Shown piece after piece: positions 24,901-37,300 of a stretch of 60,000 bases of DNA (the first letter of the stretch is position 1; the number at the start of each line of letters is the position of its first letter). The translations under genes were made by a program, and so were the position numbers. Source of the stretch: Lingula anatina. Lineage: Eukaryota; Brachiopoda; Lingulata; Lingulida; Lingulidae. The stretch is taken from positions 460,457-520,456 of the forward strand of contig NW_019776091.1 of the NCBI RefSeq assembly GCF_001039355.2, in the 5' to 3' direction. Under the pieces are notes generated by a model, which saw nothing but the letters and a program-made list of their open reading frames with translations, ran no database searches and was not told where the DNA came from.

Positions 24901-26040
24901 TCATCTGGACACATCTTGTTTGTTAGTTTCTTGTCCATTTGCGACAATTTTTTTACATTTAAGCAGGTGAGGAACTATAAATTTTTATTCTGTTGGCCAT
25001 GTTTATTGATTTTTATTTTAAAGAGGGGATGGAATCGAGCATTTTCTTAAATTATGTTACAGGGCTGCCATTTGTGCTAGCCAGAAATAAGTATGAAGCT
25101 ATTGCAGCCAATGATGCCATGGTGGAAGTGAGTGGTGCCTTAAACACAGTGGCCTGTAGTGTGATGAAGGTGGCAAATGACATACGGTTTCTTGGTTCTG
25201 GACCACGGTCAGGCCTGGGTGAACTGCTTTTACCAGAAAATGAGGCAGGAAGCAGCATAATGCCAGGTTTGTTTTTGCTGTCATTTTTCTGATATCACAG
25301 TCCAAATATTTGTTAACAAGTGATTGATTTTCATAGCAATCAGTTTGTTAGCTATGAGGATATTCTTTGAACAGATTAAAATAATTATGGCAAAAAACAT
25401 GAGCAGCAGGAATCAGAGATTAACATAAACTGCTTAGTTGACAACTTTACCTTATCAGTCCAGTTATCAGATGGACAATTTTATGCAATTTGAGACAAGT
25501 TCTTGATTACTATAAATCCTCAAACATGGATTACCCCCCCCCTTTATCTTTAAGAAGAACAAAAATGACAGAATGTCATTAGAAATTATATTTATTTTTG
25601 CACATTTTTCAGGTAAGGTGAATCCAACTCAGTGTGAGGCAATTACCATGGTGGCAGCACAGGTCATGGGGAACAACGTGGCCATCACCATAGGAGGAAG
25701 TAATGGCCATTTTGAATTGAATGTCTTCAAGCCTATGATTGTGGCCAATGTTCTTCAGTCCATTCGGCTTCTGGGTGATGCATGTCTCTCATTCACTAAT
25801 AATTGTGTGTTTGGTATAGAAGCAAATAAAAAGCGCATTCATCAAAATGTCAGCAACTCTCTTATGCTGGCAACAGCTCTGAACCCATACATTGGGTATG
25901 ATAAGGCTGCCTCTATTGCTCAACATGCTCACAAAAGAGGGATCTCACTGAAAGATGCTTCAAATGAAATGAAACTTGTGACATTAGAGGAATTTGATTC
26001 CTGGGTACGACCAGAGAAGATGCTTGGGCCCAACCTGTAA
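18940..26040 (+). CDS. FH: Fumarate hydratase (class II fumarase), complete
   Basis: Homotetrameric enzyme that interconverts fumarate and malate in the TCA cycle and cytosol. Nine exons join in phase: 18940-18957, 19757-19882, 20280-20390, 21983-22159, 23670-23825, 23951-24062, 24749-24829, 25063-25266 and 25613-26040, giving 470 aa. Substrate-site and fold motifs are intact: [40 protein letters not shown], and the superfamily signature GSSIMPGKVNP split across exons 8 and 9. In RTHCQ a Cys replaces the Thr of the human RTHTQ. The first exon encodes only MSIQSE, preceded in frame by TAA (18934-18936), so this transcript would make a protein without a mitochondrial presequence. An alternative upstream exon may exist. 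The poly(A) signal is at 26074-26079. The 3' end recurs twice downstream in redundant assembly copies. Confidence 0.96.
19900..19999. repeat. Tandem duplication, 2 x about 50 bp, FH intron 2
   Basis: The segment beginning TCATCAAAATGTTCATCAAT recurs 50 bp later almost unchanged. A recent local duplication just after the exon 2 donor. Confidence 0.8.
20391..21982. other. FH intron 3, no further feature
   Basis: AT-rich intron of 1.6 kb. No coding exon, TIR pair or recognisable repeat was seen. Confidence 0.5.
23080..23470 (+). pseudogene. Penelope-like GIY-YIG endonuclease remnant in FH intron 4
   Basis: The frame from 23183 reads IYKISCQC, then [12 protein letters not shown], before a TGA at 23288-23290. 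This is the pattern of the GIY-YIG nuclease at the end of Penelope-like retroelements (I/V-Y-x-I-x-C then Y-I-G-E-T-G-R-x-L). The first conserved Tyr is replaced (NIGE instead of YIGE). An in-frame stop and a poly-G run (23430-23447) show decay. No reverse transcriptase part is visible. Confidence 0.6.
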
Positions 26041-26092
26041 AACGGTGTGCTGAGACCATCATTTGAAGTCTGCAATAAATGAATATATTATC

Positions 26093-26634
26093 NNNNNNNN
26101 NNNNNNNNNNNNNNNNNNNNNNNNNNNNNNNNNNNNNNNNNNNNNNNNNNNNNNNNNNNNNNNNNNNNNNNNNNNNNNNNNNNNNNNNNNNNNNNNNNNN
26201 NNNNNNNNNNNNNNNNNNNNNNNNNNNNNNNNNNNNNNNNNNNNNNNNNNNNNNNNNNNNNNNNNNNNNNNNNNNNNNNNNNNNNNNNNNNNNNNNNNNN
26301 NNNNNNNNNNNNNNNNNNNNNNNNNNNNNNNNNNNNNNNNNNNNNNNNNNNNNNNNNNNNNNNNNNNNNNNNNNNNNNNNNNNNNNNNNNNNNNNNNNNN
26401 NNNNNNNNNNNNNNNNNNNNNNNNNNNNNNNNNNNNNNNNNNNNNNNNNNNNNNNNNNNNNNNNNNNNNNNNNNNNNNNNNNNNNNNNNNNNNNNNNNNN
26501 NNNNNNNNNNNNNNNNNNNNNNNNNNNNNNNNNNNNNNNNNNNNNNNNNNNNNNNNNNNNNNNNNNNNNNNNNNNNNNNNNNNNNNNNNNNNNNNNNNNN
26601 NNNNNNNNNNNNNNNNNNNNNNNNNNNNNNNNNN
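26093..26634. other. Assembly gap (542 N)
   Basis: Run of N directly after the FH 3' UTR. The sequence resumes inside a second copy of FH exon 8. Confidence 0.99.
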
Positions 26635-27526
26635 GTGGCCTGTAGTGTGATGAAGGTGGCAAATGACATACGGTTTCTTGGTTCTGGACCACGGTCAGGC
26701 CTGGGTGAACTGCTTTTACCAGAAAATGAGGCAGGAAGCAGCATAATGCCAGGTTTGTTTTTGCTGTCATTTTTCTGATATCACAGTCCAAATATTTGTT
26801 AACAAGTGATTGATTTTCATAGCAATCAGTTTGTTAGCTATGAGGATATTCTTTGAACAGATTAAAATAATTATGGCAAAAAACATGAGCAGCAGGAATC
26901 AGAGATTAACATAAACTGCTTAGTTGACAACTTTACCTTATCAGTCCAGTTATCAGATGGACAATTTTATGCAATTTGAGACAAGTTCTTGATTACTATA
27001 AATCCTCAAACATGGATTACCCCCCCCCTTTATCTTTAAGAAGAACAAAAATGACAGAATGTCATTAGAAATTATATTTATTTTTGCACATTTTTCAGGT
27101 AAGGTGAATCCAACTCAGTGTGAGGCAATTACCATGGTGGCAGCACAGGTCATGGGGAACAACGTGGCCATCACCATAGGAGGAAGTAATGGCCATTTTG
27201 AATTGAATGTCTTCAAGCCTATGATTGTGGCCAATGTTCTTCAGTCCATTCGGCTTTTGGGTGATGCATGTCTCTCATTCACTAATAATTGTGTGTTTGG
27301 TATAGAAGCAAATAAAAAGCGCATTCATCAAAATGTCAGCAACTCTCTTATGCTGGCAACAGCTCTGAACCCATACATTGGGTATGATAAGGCTGCCTCT
27401 ATTGCTCAACATGCTCACAAAAGAGGGATCTCACTGAAAGATGCTTCAAATGAAATGAAACTTGTGACATTAGAGGAATTTGATTCCTGGGTAAGACCAG
27501 AGAAGATGCTTGGGCCCAACCTGTAA
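26635..27526 (+). CDS. FH: Second copy of FH 3' end (exon 8 partial and exon 9), probable alternate haplotype
   Basis: 26635-27578 repeats 25149-26092 at a constant offset of 1486 with very few substitutions, introns included. Coding parts are 26635-26752 and 27099-27526, open and ending in the same stop. Differences seen are silent: CTG to TTG in a Leu codon and CGA to AGA in the Arg of SWVRPEK. Because it begins at a gap and introns match as well as exons, this is best read as the other allele, not a paralogue. Poly(A) signal at 27560. Confidence 0.88.
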
Positions 27527-28186
27527 AACGGTGTGCTGAGACCATCATTTGAAGTCTGCAATAAATGAATATATTATCAGTTTGGTAGGATACTGCTTTT
27601 ATTTGATGCCTGTATATGGGTGTGACTTGTGATACTGCTCTTCCTTTGCTTAATGGAAACTTGACTAAAATGTCAGATTCTCAAACAATGAGATTTAATC
27701 TTTTCAACAGAAAGGTTGATTGAATGTGTAAATGACTTTAGAACTTCTTTAAAAAAACATTGCCATTTGAATGAATGTATAGTAACAATTTGTCACCAGT
27801 GTGTTGGTATATTTTTTTGCCCAAGTCTTTACACTTGTAGACGCACAATGTATTAACATACTAGTATATATACATCTTCAGTACTAACCTGAAAAATAAA
27901 TTTTGAAAATGTGATTAATTCTTGCCTTAGTTGAACTTTCTTATCATGACTGACACATATGAGTCAGTAACCGTCCTTCATAACTAGTTCATGCTCTGTC
28001 TTTAAAAATGGTTCATTCCACCCAATCCTTCTTTTTCTCTATGTAATAAGAGCAATAATGGATTGCAATAGGTCCTCTTCATATGCACATGGAATATGCA
28101 ACTGAATTAAGGCTTTTTTCCTCTGGTAAACATTTTACATGGAATTTGGCATTGAGCATCATAACAATGCCTTTTAAGTTTGATTG

Positions 28187-29853
28187 CTAGGATGGCATCT
28201 TAACTGTGATTGGCTGAAATCAAAAGCAGAAAAAATTATTTCAATATCTCTGCATACTTTATTTTGTCAAAAAAGGTAAAACTGGTTAGATTTCCTGGAG
28301 GTTATTTTTTTACTCTACAAATGTTTGAAGCAAACTTCTTTAACTTACCTTATTACAGTATGGACATTCTCCAAATATTGTGTTAAAGCTTTGGCGACTA
28401 GAAGGGAGTGCTCGCAACCACTGCAAGAAGTAAAAGAACTCAGAACTCTCACAAACAATTTACTTCTGCAAACTTTAAAATAAACACTTAAGAAAAGCAC
28501 CCCCATACGTTTCATTACTTAATTTGTGCAAGAAACAAAGCTCTAAATTATAAAGGGGGGGGGGGGGCAGTTTCTACTGTTAGTGGATTATTAATCTTCT
28601 CTATAAGAATTAATTACTGGGAAAATAAAATTCATTTTGATGCGAATATAACGGTCATCCCAATTTGTCTTAATTTAAACACCATACAACCATTGAGCCA
28701 TTAAAATGCACTAGAAAGCCTGGATATTTTGGCTGTTCTTACCTCGTACAAGCAAGTTTGATGAAAAGGTTGCCCGCAACGCTGGTCATCACAGGCTTTG
28801 TCTGGAATCTCCATCTCAAGGCGGTAAGCATAGCAAATCCCACATTCCATATTAAAGTCCTACATCAAATTTAAGTAAGTATTAAACCACTGCATCTAAA
28901 GTTTTTTACATTCTTCTGTTTTGATTTACCAATATGCCTCTTACAGTTATTAAACAGTACCCAATAATAACTGTGCTGGAGCAGATGTGCAAATACTGGG
29001 TCTCACCAAACACACTCAAAACTGAGTTCCCAAAAAGCTGATGCAAATTTTGTCAAATGTTTTATGCATGCAATTTTGCCATCAAAATTCATTACAAAAC
29101 AACACAGCTACCTCCTTTTTGGAATTTGCTGGTGAAGGAAACTGGACATTGAGCACTCTTTCCAAGTTGTTCAAAATGCTATCCTCTGGATTCCTGGAGG
29201 AAAAGCACTATCATATATCTACTTATTTCAATACATTTTACTACATTCCCTTAAAGTATCTGATGTTCTTTTAAAAATAAGCATTTTTACATTTGAATAC
29301 ATCATACATGTAGCTGTTTTACAACATAATACAGAAATAACTATACTATTAACTGAGGGTCTGAATGCCAACTACGTATGTCAACACTAAGAAACAATGG
29401 GGCAAATGAAGTAAGATATCCATACAAACTATCATTGACAAAAATAAATACTGAATACTAAGCCCAGAGAACATTATTAAAAAGTCCCGGAAATAAGTAT
29501 ATAAAAATCAAACGAACAATTCTCCCTGATCTCTATTTGCCATTTCTACGAAAGTAACATATAAAGAGGAGGTGAGAGGGGACTAACTGCAGTCCTAGGT
29601 AGAGGCCACCATAACACCTCTAGTCTCATTCTCTGAAGAAGGCATCATGTGAGACATTGAAATATTGAAGTGGTAAAAACTTTTGATTTTTAGCTGCTGT
29701 TAAGAACCCATTATTATAAATTTGACTTCATAACACATGATGAAATGGTTTGTTGGGTAAGAATTATAACTATAAATTATAAACACTGAAATAGATTCCA
29801 CACATACCATTCTCCAATTCTACTATTCAGACTGTCTCTCAGTGGGTTTATCA
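28187..29853 (-). CDS. FANCL: Second copy of FANCL exons 9-13, probable alternate haplotype
   Basis: Minus-strand exons 29853-29808, 29193-29112, 28859-28743, 28420-28349 and 28213-28187 encode the last part of FANCL including the RING (CGICYAYRLE, CGQPFHQTCLYE, FGECPYCNK) and end PITVKMPS-stop. All five recur at 31379-33044, where they continue into the FANCL 5' exons. Here nothing upstream follows: the sequence runs into a transposon-like insertion at 30298 and a single N at 30598. The two copies differ by silent changes and by 12 bp in exon 9. Confidence 0.9.
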
Positions 29854-30297
29854 CTGTAAAAGAAAAGGCAAATCAACATCAGTCAAATAAGAATGTTAAT
29901 TTTTTTACCTTAATTGAATCTTGATAAAAAGTATTCTAAAAATTATTTGAATTACTCATTTTCATGATCTGTTCAGAGCCCAAGAAAAATAACAAATGAC
30001 ACATTAATTATATGAACGTTTTACCACTTCACTCCATAATGTATTACTGGATTTAATAAAACTCAGGATTAGAACCGGGAAACCCATGTCAATTACATTA
30101 ACACAAAAGCTAGCCAGAGAACACATTTTATCAGAATTTTAAAGAGAGTTGGTTTCTTGTTTCATGAGTTACTGAAAATACACATTCTGTTATATGATCT
30201 ACCCTAGGATATGCTATACAAATGTGGCATCCTGGACAAACAAAATGCCAAACCGAAAAACTGAATTTGTCCAGAAAAGGTTTTTTACAATACTATA

Positions 30298-30597
30298 CGG
30301 TAATTCTCCAATCTATACGAACGCCGCAATAATTACGAACGAAACGTTTTTTCTCTGAATCTGAATTTTTTGTCTCCATTCTGTACGAACGATCGCTAAA
30401 CTCACCTTGGGCACAATTTAAATTTTCCGAACGCAAGAAAGTGTGCCCAATTGAAACTCGCCCCATGATTCGTCAAAGCGTCAGACCACCGTTCCAAACA
30501 AAGGAACTGCCACTTGACAGGAGAGATTGTTATCATGTATTTGTGCTGTTTTTGAATGAGACGATAGAAGGACTCAATCCTGCAGGCCAGTTTTAAA
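30298..30597. mobile_element. Haplotype-specific TA-target DNA transposon end, truncated at assembly join
   Basis: The sequence matches the other copy up to ..ATACTATA (30297 / 33488) and then departs with CGGTAATTCTCCAATC, leaving TA at the junction. Subterminal repeats ending in ACGAACG occur several times. The unit stops at the N at 30598. A TA junction suggests a Tc1/mariner/pogo-type insertion. Minus-strand coding is open but not recognised. Confidence 0.55.
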
Positions 30598-30600
30598 NCG

Positions 30601-30711
30601 CACAAAAGAGGGATCTCACTGAAAGATGCTTCAAATGAAATGAAACTTGTGACATTAGAGGAATTTGATTCCTGGGTACGACCAGAGAAGATGCTTGGGC
30701 CCAACCTGTAA
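30601..30711 (+). other. FH: Third copy of FH exon 9 tail (start of the contig that carries FANCL)
   Basis: Equals 25930-26040 at offset 4671, including the GTACGA codon pair that distinguishes copy 1 from copy 2. This contig therefore appears to be the same haplotype as the complete FH gene. AATAAA at 30745-30750. Confidence 0.88.
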
Positions 30712-31378
30712 AACGGTGTGCTGAGACCATCATTTGAAGTCTGCAATAAATGAATATATTATCGGTTTGGTAGGATACTGCTTTTATTTGATGCCTGTAT
30801 ATGGGTGTGACTTGTGATACTGCTCTTCCTTTGCTTAATGGAAACTTGACTAAAATGTCAGATTCTCAAACAATGAGATTTAATCTTTTCAACAGAAAGG
30901 TTGATTGAATGTGTAAATGACTTTAGAACTTCTTTAAAAAAACATTGCCATTTGAATGAATGTATAGTAATAATTTGTCACCAGTGTGTTGGTATATTTT
31001 TTTGCCCAAGTCTTTACACTTGTAGACGCACAATGTATTAACATACTAGTATATATACATCTTCAGTACTAACCTGAAAAATAAATGTTGAAAATGTGAT
31101 TAATTTTTGCCTTAGTTGAACTTTCTTATCATGTTGACACATATGAGTCAGTAACCGTCCTTCATAACTAGTTCATGCTGTCTTTAAAAATGGTTCATTC
31201 CACCCAATCCTTTTTTTTCTCTATGTAATAAGAGCAATAATGGATTGCAATAGGTCCTCTTCATACGCACATCACGGCACATGGAATATGCAACTGAATT
31301 AAGGCTTTCTTCCTCCGGTAAACATTTTACATGGAATTTGGCACTGAGCATCATAACAATACCTTTTATGTTTGATTG

Positions 31379-34300
31379 CTAGGATGGCATCTTAACTGTG
31401 ATTGGCTGAAATCAAAAGCAGAAAAAATTATTTCAATATCTCTGCATACTTTATTTTGTCAAAAAAGGTAAAATTGGTTAGATTTCCTGGAGGTTATTTT
31501 CTTATTCTACAAACGTTTGAAGCAAACTTCTTTAACTTACCTTATTACAGTATGGACATTCTCCAAATATTGTGTTAAAGCTTTGGCGACTAGAAGGGAG
31601 TGCTCGCAACCACTACAAGTAGTAAAAGAACTCAGAACTCTCACAAATAATTTACTTCTGCAAACTTTAAAATAAACACTTAAGGAAAGCACCCCCATAC
31701 ATTTCATTACTTAATTTGTGCAAAAAACAAAGCTCTAAATTATAAAGGGGGGGGGGGGGGGCAGTTTCTACTGTTTATGGATTATTAATCTTCTCTATAA
31801 GAATTAATTACTGGGAAAATAAAATTCATTTTGATGTGAACATAACGGTCATCCCAATTTGTCCTAATTAAAACACCATACAACCACTGAGCCATTAAAA
31901 TGCACTAGTAAGCCTGGACATTTTGGCTGTTCTTACCTCGTACAAGCAAGTTTGATGAAAAGGTTGTCCGCAACGCTGGTCATCACAGGCTTTGTCTGGA
32001 ATCTCCATCTCAAGGCGGTAAGCATAGCAAATCCCACATTCCATGTTAAAGTCCTACATCAAATTTAAGTAAGTATTAAACCACTGCACATAAAGTTATT
32101 TACATTCTTCTGTTTTGATTTACCAATATGTCTCTTACAGTTATTAAACAGTACCCAATAATAACTGTGCTGGAGCATATCTGAGATGTGCAAATACTGG
32201 GTCTCACCAAACACACTCAAAACTGAGTTCCCAAAAAGCTGATGCAAATTTTTGTTAAATGTTTTATGCATGCAATTTTGCCATCAAAATTCATTACAAA
32301 ACAACACAGCTACCTCCTTTTTGGAATTTGCTGGTGAAGGAAACTGGACATTGAGCACTCTTTCCAAGTTGTTCAAAATGCTATCCTCTGGATTCCTGGA
32401 GGAAAAGCACTATCATAAATCTGCTTATTTCAATACATTTTACTACATTTCCTTGAAGTATCTGATGTTCTTTAGAAAATAAACATTTTAACATTTGAAT
32501 ACATCATACATGTAGCTGTTTTACAACATAATACAGAAATAACTATACTATTAGCTGAGGGTCTGAATGCCAACTACGTATGTCAACACTAAGAAACAGT
32601 GGGGCAAATGAAGTAAGATATCCAGACAAACTATCATTGACAAAAATAAATACTGAATCCTAAGCCCAGAGAACATTATTAAAAAGTCCTAGAAATAAGT
32701 ATATAAAAATCAAAAGAACAATTCTCCCCGATCTCTATTTTCCATTTTTACGAAAGTAACATATAAAGAGGAGGTGAGAGGGGACTAACTGCAGTCCTAG
32801 GTAGAGGCCACCATAACACCTCTAGTCTCATTCTCTGAAGAAGGTATCATGTGAGACATTGAAATATTGAAGTGGTGAAAACTTTCGATTTTTAGCCATT
32901 GTTGAAAGAACCCATGATTATAACTTTGACTGCATAAACATGATGAAATGGTTTGTTGGGTAAGAATTATAACTATAAATTATAAACACTGAAATAGATT
33001 CGACACATACCATTCTCCAATTCTACTATTCAGTGGGTTTATCACTGTAAAAGAAAAGGCAAATCAACATCAGTCAAATAAGAATGTTAATTTTTTTACC
33101 TTAATTGAATCTTGATAAAAAGTATTCTAAAAATTATTTGAATTACTCATTTTCATGATCTGTTCAGAGCCCAAGAAAAATAACAAATGACACATTAATT
33201 ATATGAACGTTTTACCACTTCACTCCATAATGTATTACTGGATTTAATAAAACTCAGGATTAGAACTGGGAAACCCATGTCAATTACATTAACACAAAAG
33301 ATAGCCAGAGAACACATTTTATCAGAATTTTAAAGAGAGTTGGTTTCTTGTTTCATGAGTTACTGAAAATACACATTCTGTTATATGATCTACCCTAGGA
33401 TATGCTATACAAATGTGGCATCCTGGACAAACAAAATGCCAAACCGAAAAACTGAATTTGTCCAGAAAAGGTTTTTTACAATACTATATCCAGAATTCTC
33501 CTAAACTGAAGCTTTACGAATGGCAAATTCTGTCTCTTTACAAAGAAGACGCGATGATCTATGTCATGAAATGTTTGAAAGTATGCATATGGAAGAACAT
33601 TAACTGAGCCAATTATTTTCAAAAGTGAGAGGACACCCACATGCCATAAGGCACACTCGGTTGTTATATTCCAAAACTCCAAAAATGCTAGATCTGCAGA
33701 CTTTTATCCCATGGGCACTCAAACAATTTTGTGTATAAACTAAGTTGTGTTAAACTTTTTTAGATAAGTTGATTGATACTGCAGTATAATATTTTAATCA
33801 TTCAATTCTTCATTTATCTTTTAGTGGACAATGTTATAATGTGTTTTAGATGCATTTATCACTCTATTAAAGTGCATGTACAATCCAACTTATACTTGCC
33901 AGAATAAACATTATCATTATTATTATTAGTATTAGATAGCTAGTTTGATAATGAAATGACCCACCATGATCAGCACCAAGGAGCTTGCATTCTGGTGGAA
34001 GTCTAGGATTTTTTGGGTCAACTTGAATCTGGACAGAAGAATTATTGCCTAGAATATGAAACATAAAATGTGCAGATTAGTCATGAAGACCTGTCGCATT
34101 ATACATAGCAATTAAACGACATGGCTTGCGTCTCTCTCATGGAGACTTCAATCAGTCAGACTAATGAAATACAGGTGGACTGCGTCAACAGGGAAGGTAC
34201 TCCACCTATCCACAACATGGGATTGGGTGACCAAACATTTGACATGCCCATTATGTAACTTGACTGAGAATAGTTTCTGGACAGAACCATCATTGAGGCC

Positions 34301-37300
34301 AACATCATTTAAAGACTTTAAAGACTTTATGCATGAAATATTTTTATTATGTTTTTTCTGAGGGACGAGATGCATTCATGCACTCTGTAACCTTAGAAAG
34401 AAGTATACAGACTGGAGAGAGACTATAGCTAAAAACAATATGCAACTGATTCTAAATCAAGGTTTAAATTTCTTCAAATTTTGTGAACTTTAATAGAATA
34501 CTCCAACATTTACACTACCACCCAAACCAAAAGTAGTTATCTTAGGGTTTTGTTGGGATATAAACAATTCTTTCTATTTATTGCTATTAATCACTAAAAG
34601 AACTAGATCAACTTTCAAATACTAGCACCTAAAGCAATCCTTCGCTTAGACGCCCCTCTGATTGGGTTTTCTGGCTCTAAGATCCATGTTTTACTGTCTA
34701 TTTCATCAAGCTGATTCCAAAAGTCTTGCAGGGTTTCTAGCATATTCTGGAACTGTTTATACAAGAACTGCAGCATCCCAGTCTAAATGTACAAAACAAA
34801 AGTATACGTTACTCATCAAATAGTCAACAGCAAGGAGACAAAGAACTTTTGAAAGTCTTTATATGCAGTATGGAAGTGAAGCTAGAAAGGAGATCATCTG
34901 AGCAAGCCTTAAATGAAGCTGTCAGTGGTACACAATGTCATATGAGACTGGAGATGTGTAGGAATTATTATGCAGTGGGGTTCACTTTTACTTTTCAGCA
35001 ATAAAGTGAAACGCCATTTACAGGGGAGGTCATCTTATAAAGCAATACAAAAGTGATTGTGCAATAGACTGTTATTCTACAGAACTTGAGAGAAAACATC
35101 CAGAAAAATATCTGTGGGTAAATTGTGTTAGTTTTTATTTGTTATCGCACCACAATCACTATATAGTAAGCTGTTATCTCTGGCACCACTCTTCTCCAAT
35201 CTCATTTGAGTTCACACTTGTAAGGCATGATAATTAAGGCTATCTTGGATGATTCCCATTGACAATGACAATCAAAAATTAAAACTAGAATAAAAGAATA
35301 TGCCTGGCCCTAAACAGTCCTTTCAAAGGGAACATCTGCAAGATTATATACTTGATAAAGTTCTTTTACACCCAAAAAAGTCTTTTGTGTTGTGTTACCA
35401 AAGTGAAAAATCATTTGGACAAAACAACAAATCTTATGTTTGGGAAGCAAAAAAGTATTCCATTCACCTGACTGGACCAGCTAATGTTAAAAGGGATTGG
35501 TAAATCCACTGTGCATATAGGCCTTTCTACTGGATGCTATAAAAAATGAAAAGATAAAAGAGTGACCCAATGTACAACCTTTTCTAATTAAAATTCAAAG
35601 ATAGATTTAAAGTGATATTATTTTGAAGCCTCTTAAATCACTTTCTTTCTGAACATCACCTTACTATAATGTAATTGTTCTTTTCTTTCATGCATTATTC
35701 TTTTTTTAATCAAGAATTCTTTTCTTTTTTCACTTCAGTAACCATTTTTAACAAACAGAAACCAAACTGTGCTTGCAACAATGTAAAAATGTTATATCTT
35801 CAATTAAACAATTTTAAATATTACATTTAATCACAATTTAGATAATGTGTTTATATAATTACATAGTTGTTTCTTGTAATTAAAATTATATTTTCAATTA
35901 AATTCAAAATACAGGCATTAATTTTAGTAGCTTACCGTTCACTTAAAGATAAACTGCTGAAAAGATATATTAGATCTACATATACCACCTTTTCTTCAGC
36001 CAAATGTACAATGAGTACTGTACATGTAAAGCCTAAGGATATGAGTTTGGAACTTGATAAAATGAAGGTCAGTTCATAGTGAACATGTAGGACCCCTCCA
36101 TCTTGTGTAATAAAACGAATTAACGAAATAACTTGACAAACACAATAACACAAGTTGAATGACATTTGGCCAGTTAAGGCTTCAGCAAAACCAACAACAA
36201 AGAGAGACACAGTGATCCAAATAAACAAAGATATACATGTCACACTGTCATTGCGGTGCTTTGGTGGAAGGCCACATTCAAGAATTATGCCCCATTTCAG
36301 TAACATTATTCATTTGATATTATGATTTTGTCAGGTGAAACAAATAGGTAAAATAATAAAAAATACCTCAGAACTTATATGTATTTTTAAGATATGTTCT
36401 CTGCCTCCTTGATCCATAGCCCGTAGATGGAGCTGCTGTAGACTGGTGTCCACATATGATACGCTAATGAAATAAGATTTTGAAAATAGAAAATCAATAA
36501 AGATAAATATTATTCTAGGCAAATCATATTCACTGGAATAAAGTAAATAAAAATTGACAAAATTTATTCCAATGAAAAAGATTCCTGTGGTGTGTTTCGA
36601 GTTTTTTTTCCCTTCTTGCCGTTTCCCATGTCAAAATCCCTTTTTTCATTTTTACCTCCGCCAAGGAGGTTATGTTTTTGGTTCCGTTAGTTTGTCTGTC
36701 TGTCTGTCTGTTAGCATCATTACAGAAAAAGTTACGGACCGATTTTGATGAAATTTTCAGGATCTGTCAGAAGTGGGCCAAGGAACAGATGATTAGTTTT
36801 TGGTGGTGATACGGATCATTAATCAATCAATAATCAATAATCAAAAAACTAAACCATTATAGAATGAAAATTTAGGGGTAAAACAGCATTGGGTGGAGAC
36901 TATCCTGCCTTGGCGGAGGTCTGTGCTCTCAGAGTGCTTTTCTAGTTTAGCATGCTCTGAACACATTTTCCAGACCATTTTTACACCTCTGGTGATGAAT
37001 AACAAAATCCGTTTTAAGCGTTTGTATTCAAAGATTATGATTTTTTTTTCTTCCAAGTAGTGATTATTTTATCAATTTAAACTGAATCTACACTTCATGA
37101 AAATGTCAAAGTTGTTTTAAAGAAAATGCACTTACTTTTTCCAATCCAGTTCCTCTATTTCTGTGAGTAGTTGTTTGTAATATGATGGTGGAGGAAGCAT
37201 AATTAGATGCATTTTTTGGGCCTGACTTTCCTACAATTTAAAATAAGCACTTATGATTATACTAAGGTACAAAAGTTATCCATTCAGAAGAAAAGGAAGG

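Noticed and set aside
25052-25305. Minus-strand ORFs opposite FH exon 8
   Set aside because: Antisense shadows of a well-supported coding exon, recurring in the duplicated copy.
26635-27526. A second fumarate hydratase gene
   Set aside because: Introns and UTR are as identical as exons, the copy starts at a gap, and differences are silent, all pointing to an allele rather than a paralogue.
35932-36306. Minus-strand ORF of 124 codons in FANCL intron 5
   Set aside because: Lies wholly within an intron, composition is hydrophobic and low-complexity, no splice-site support and no recognisable family.
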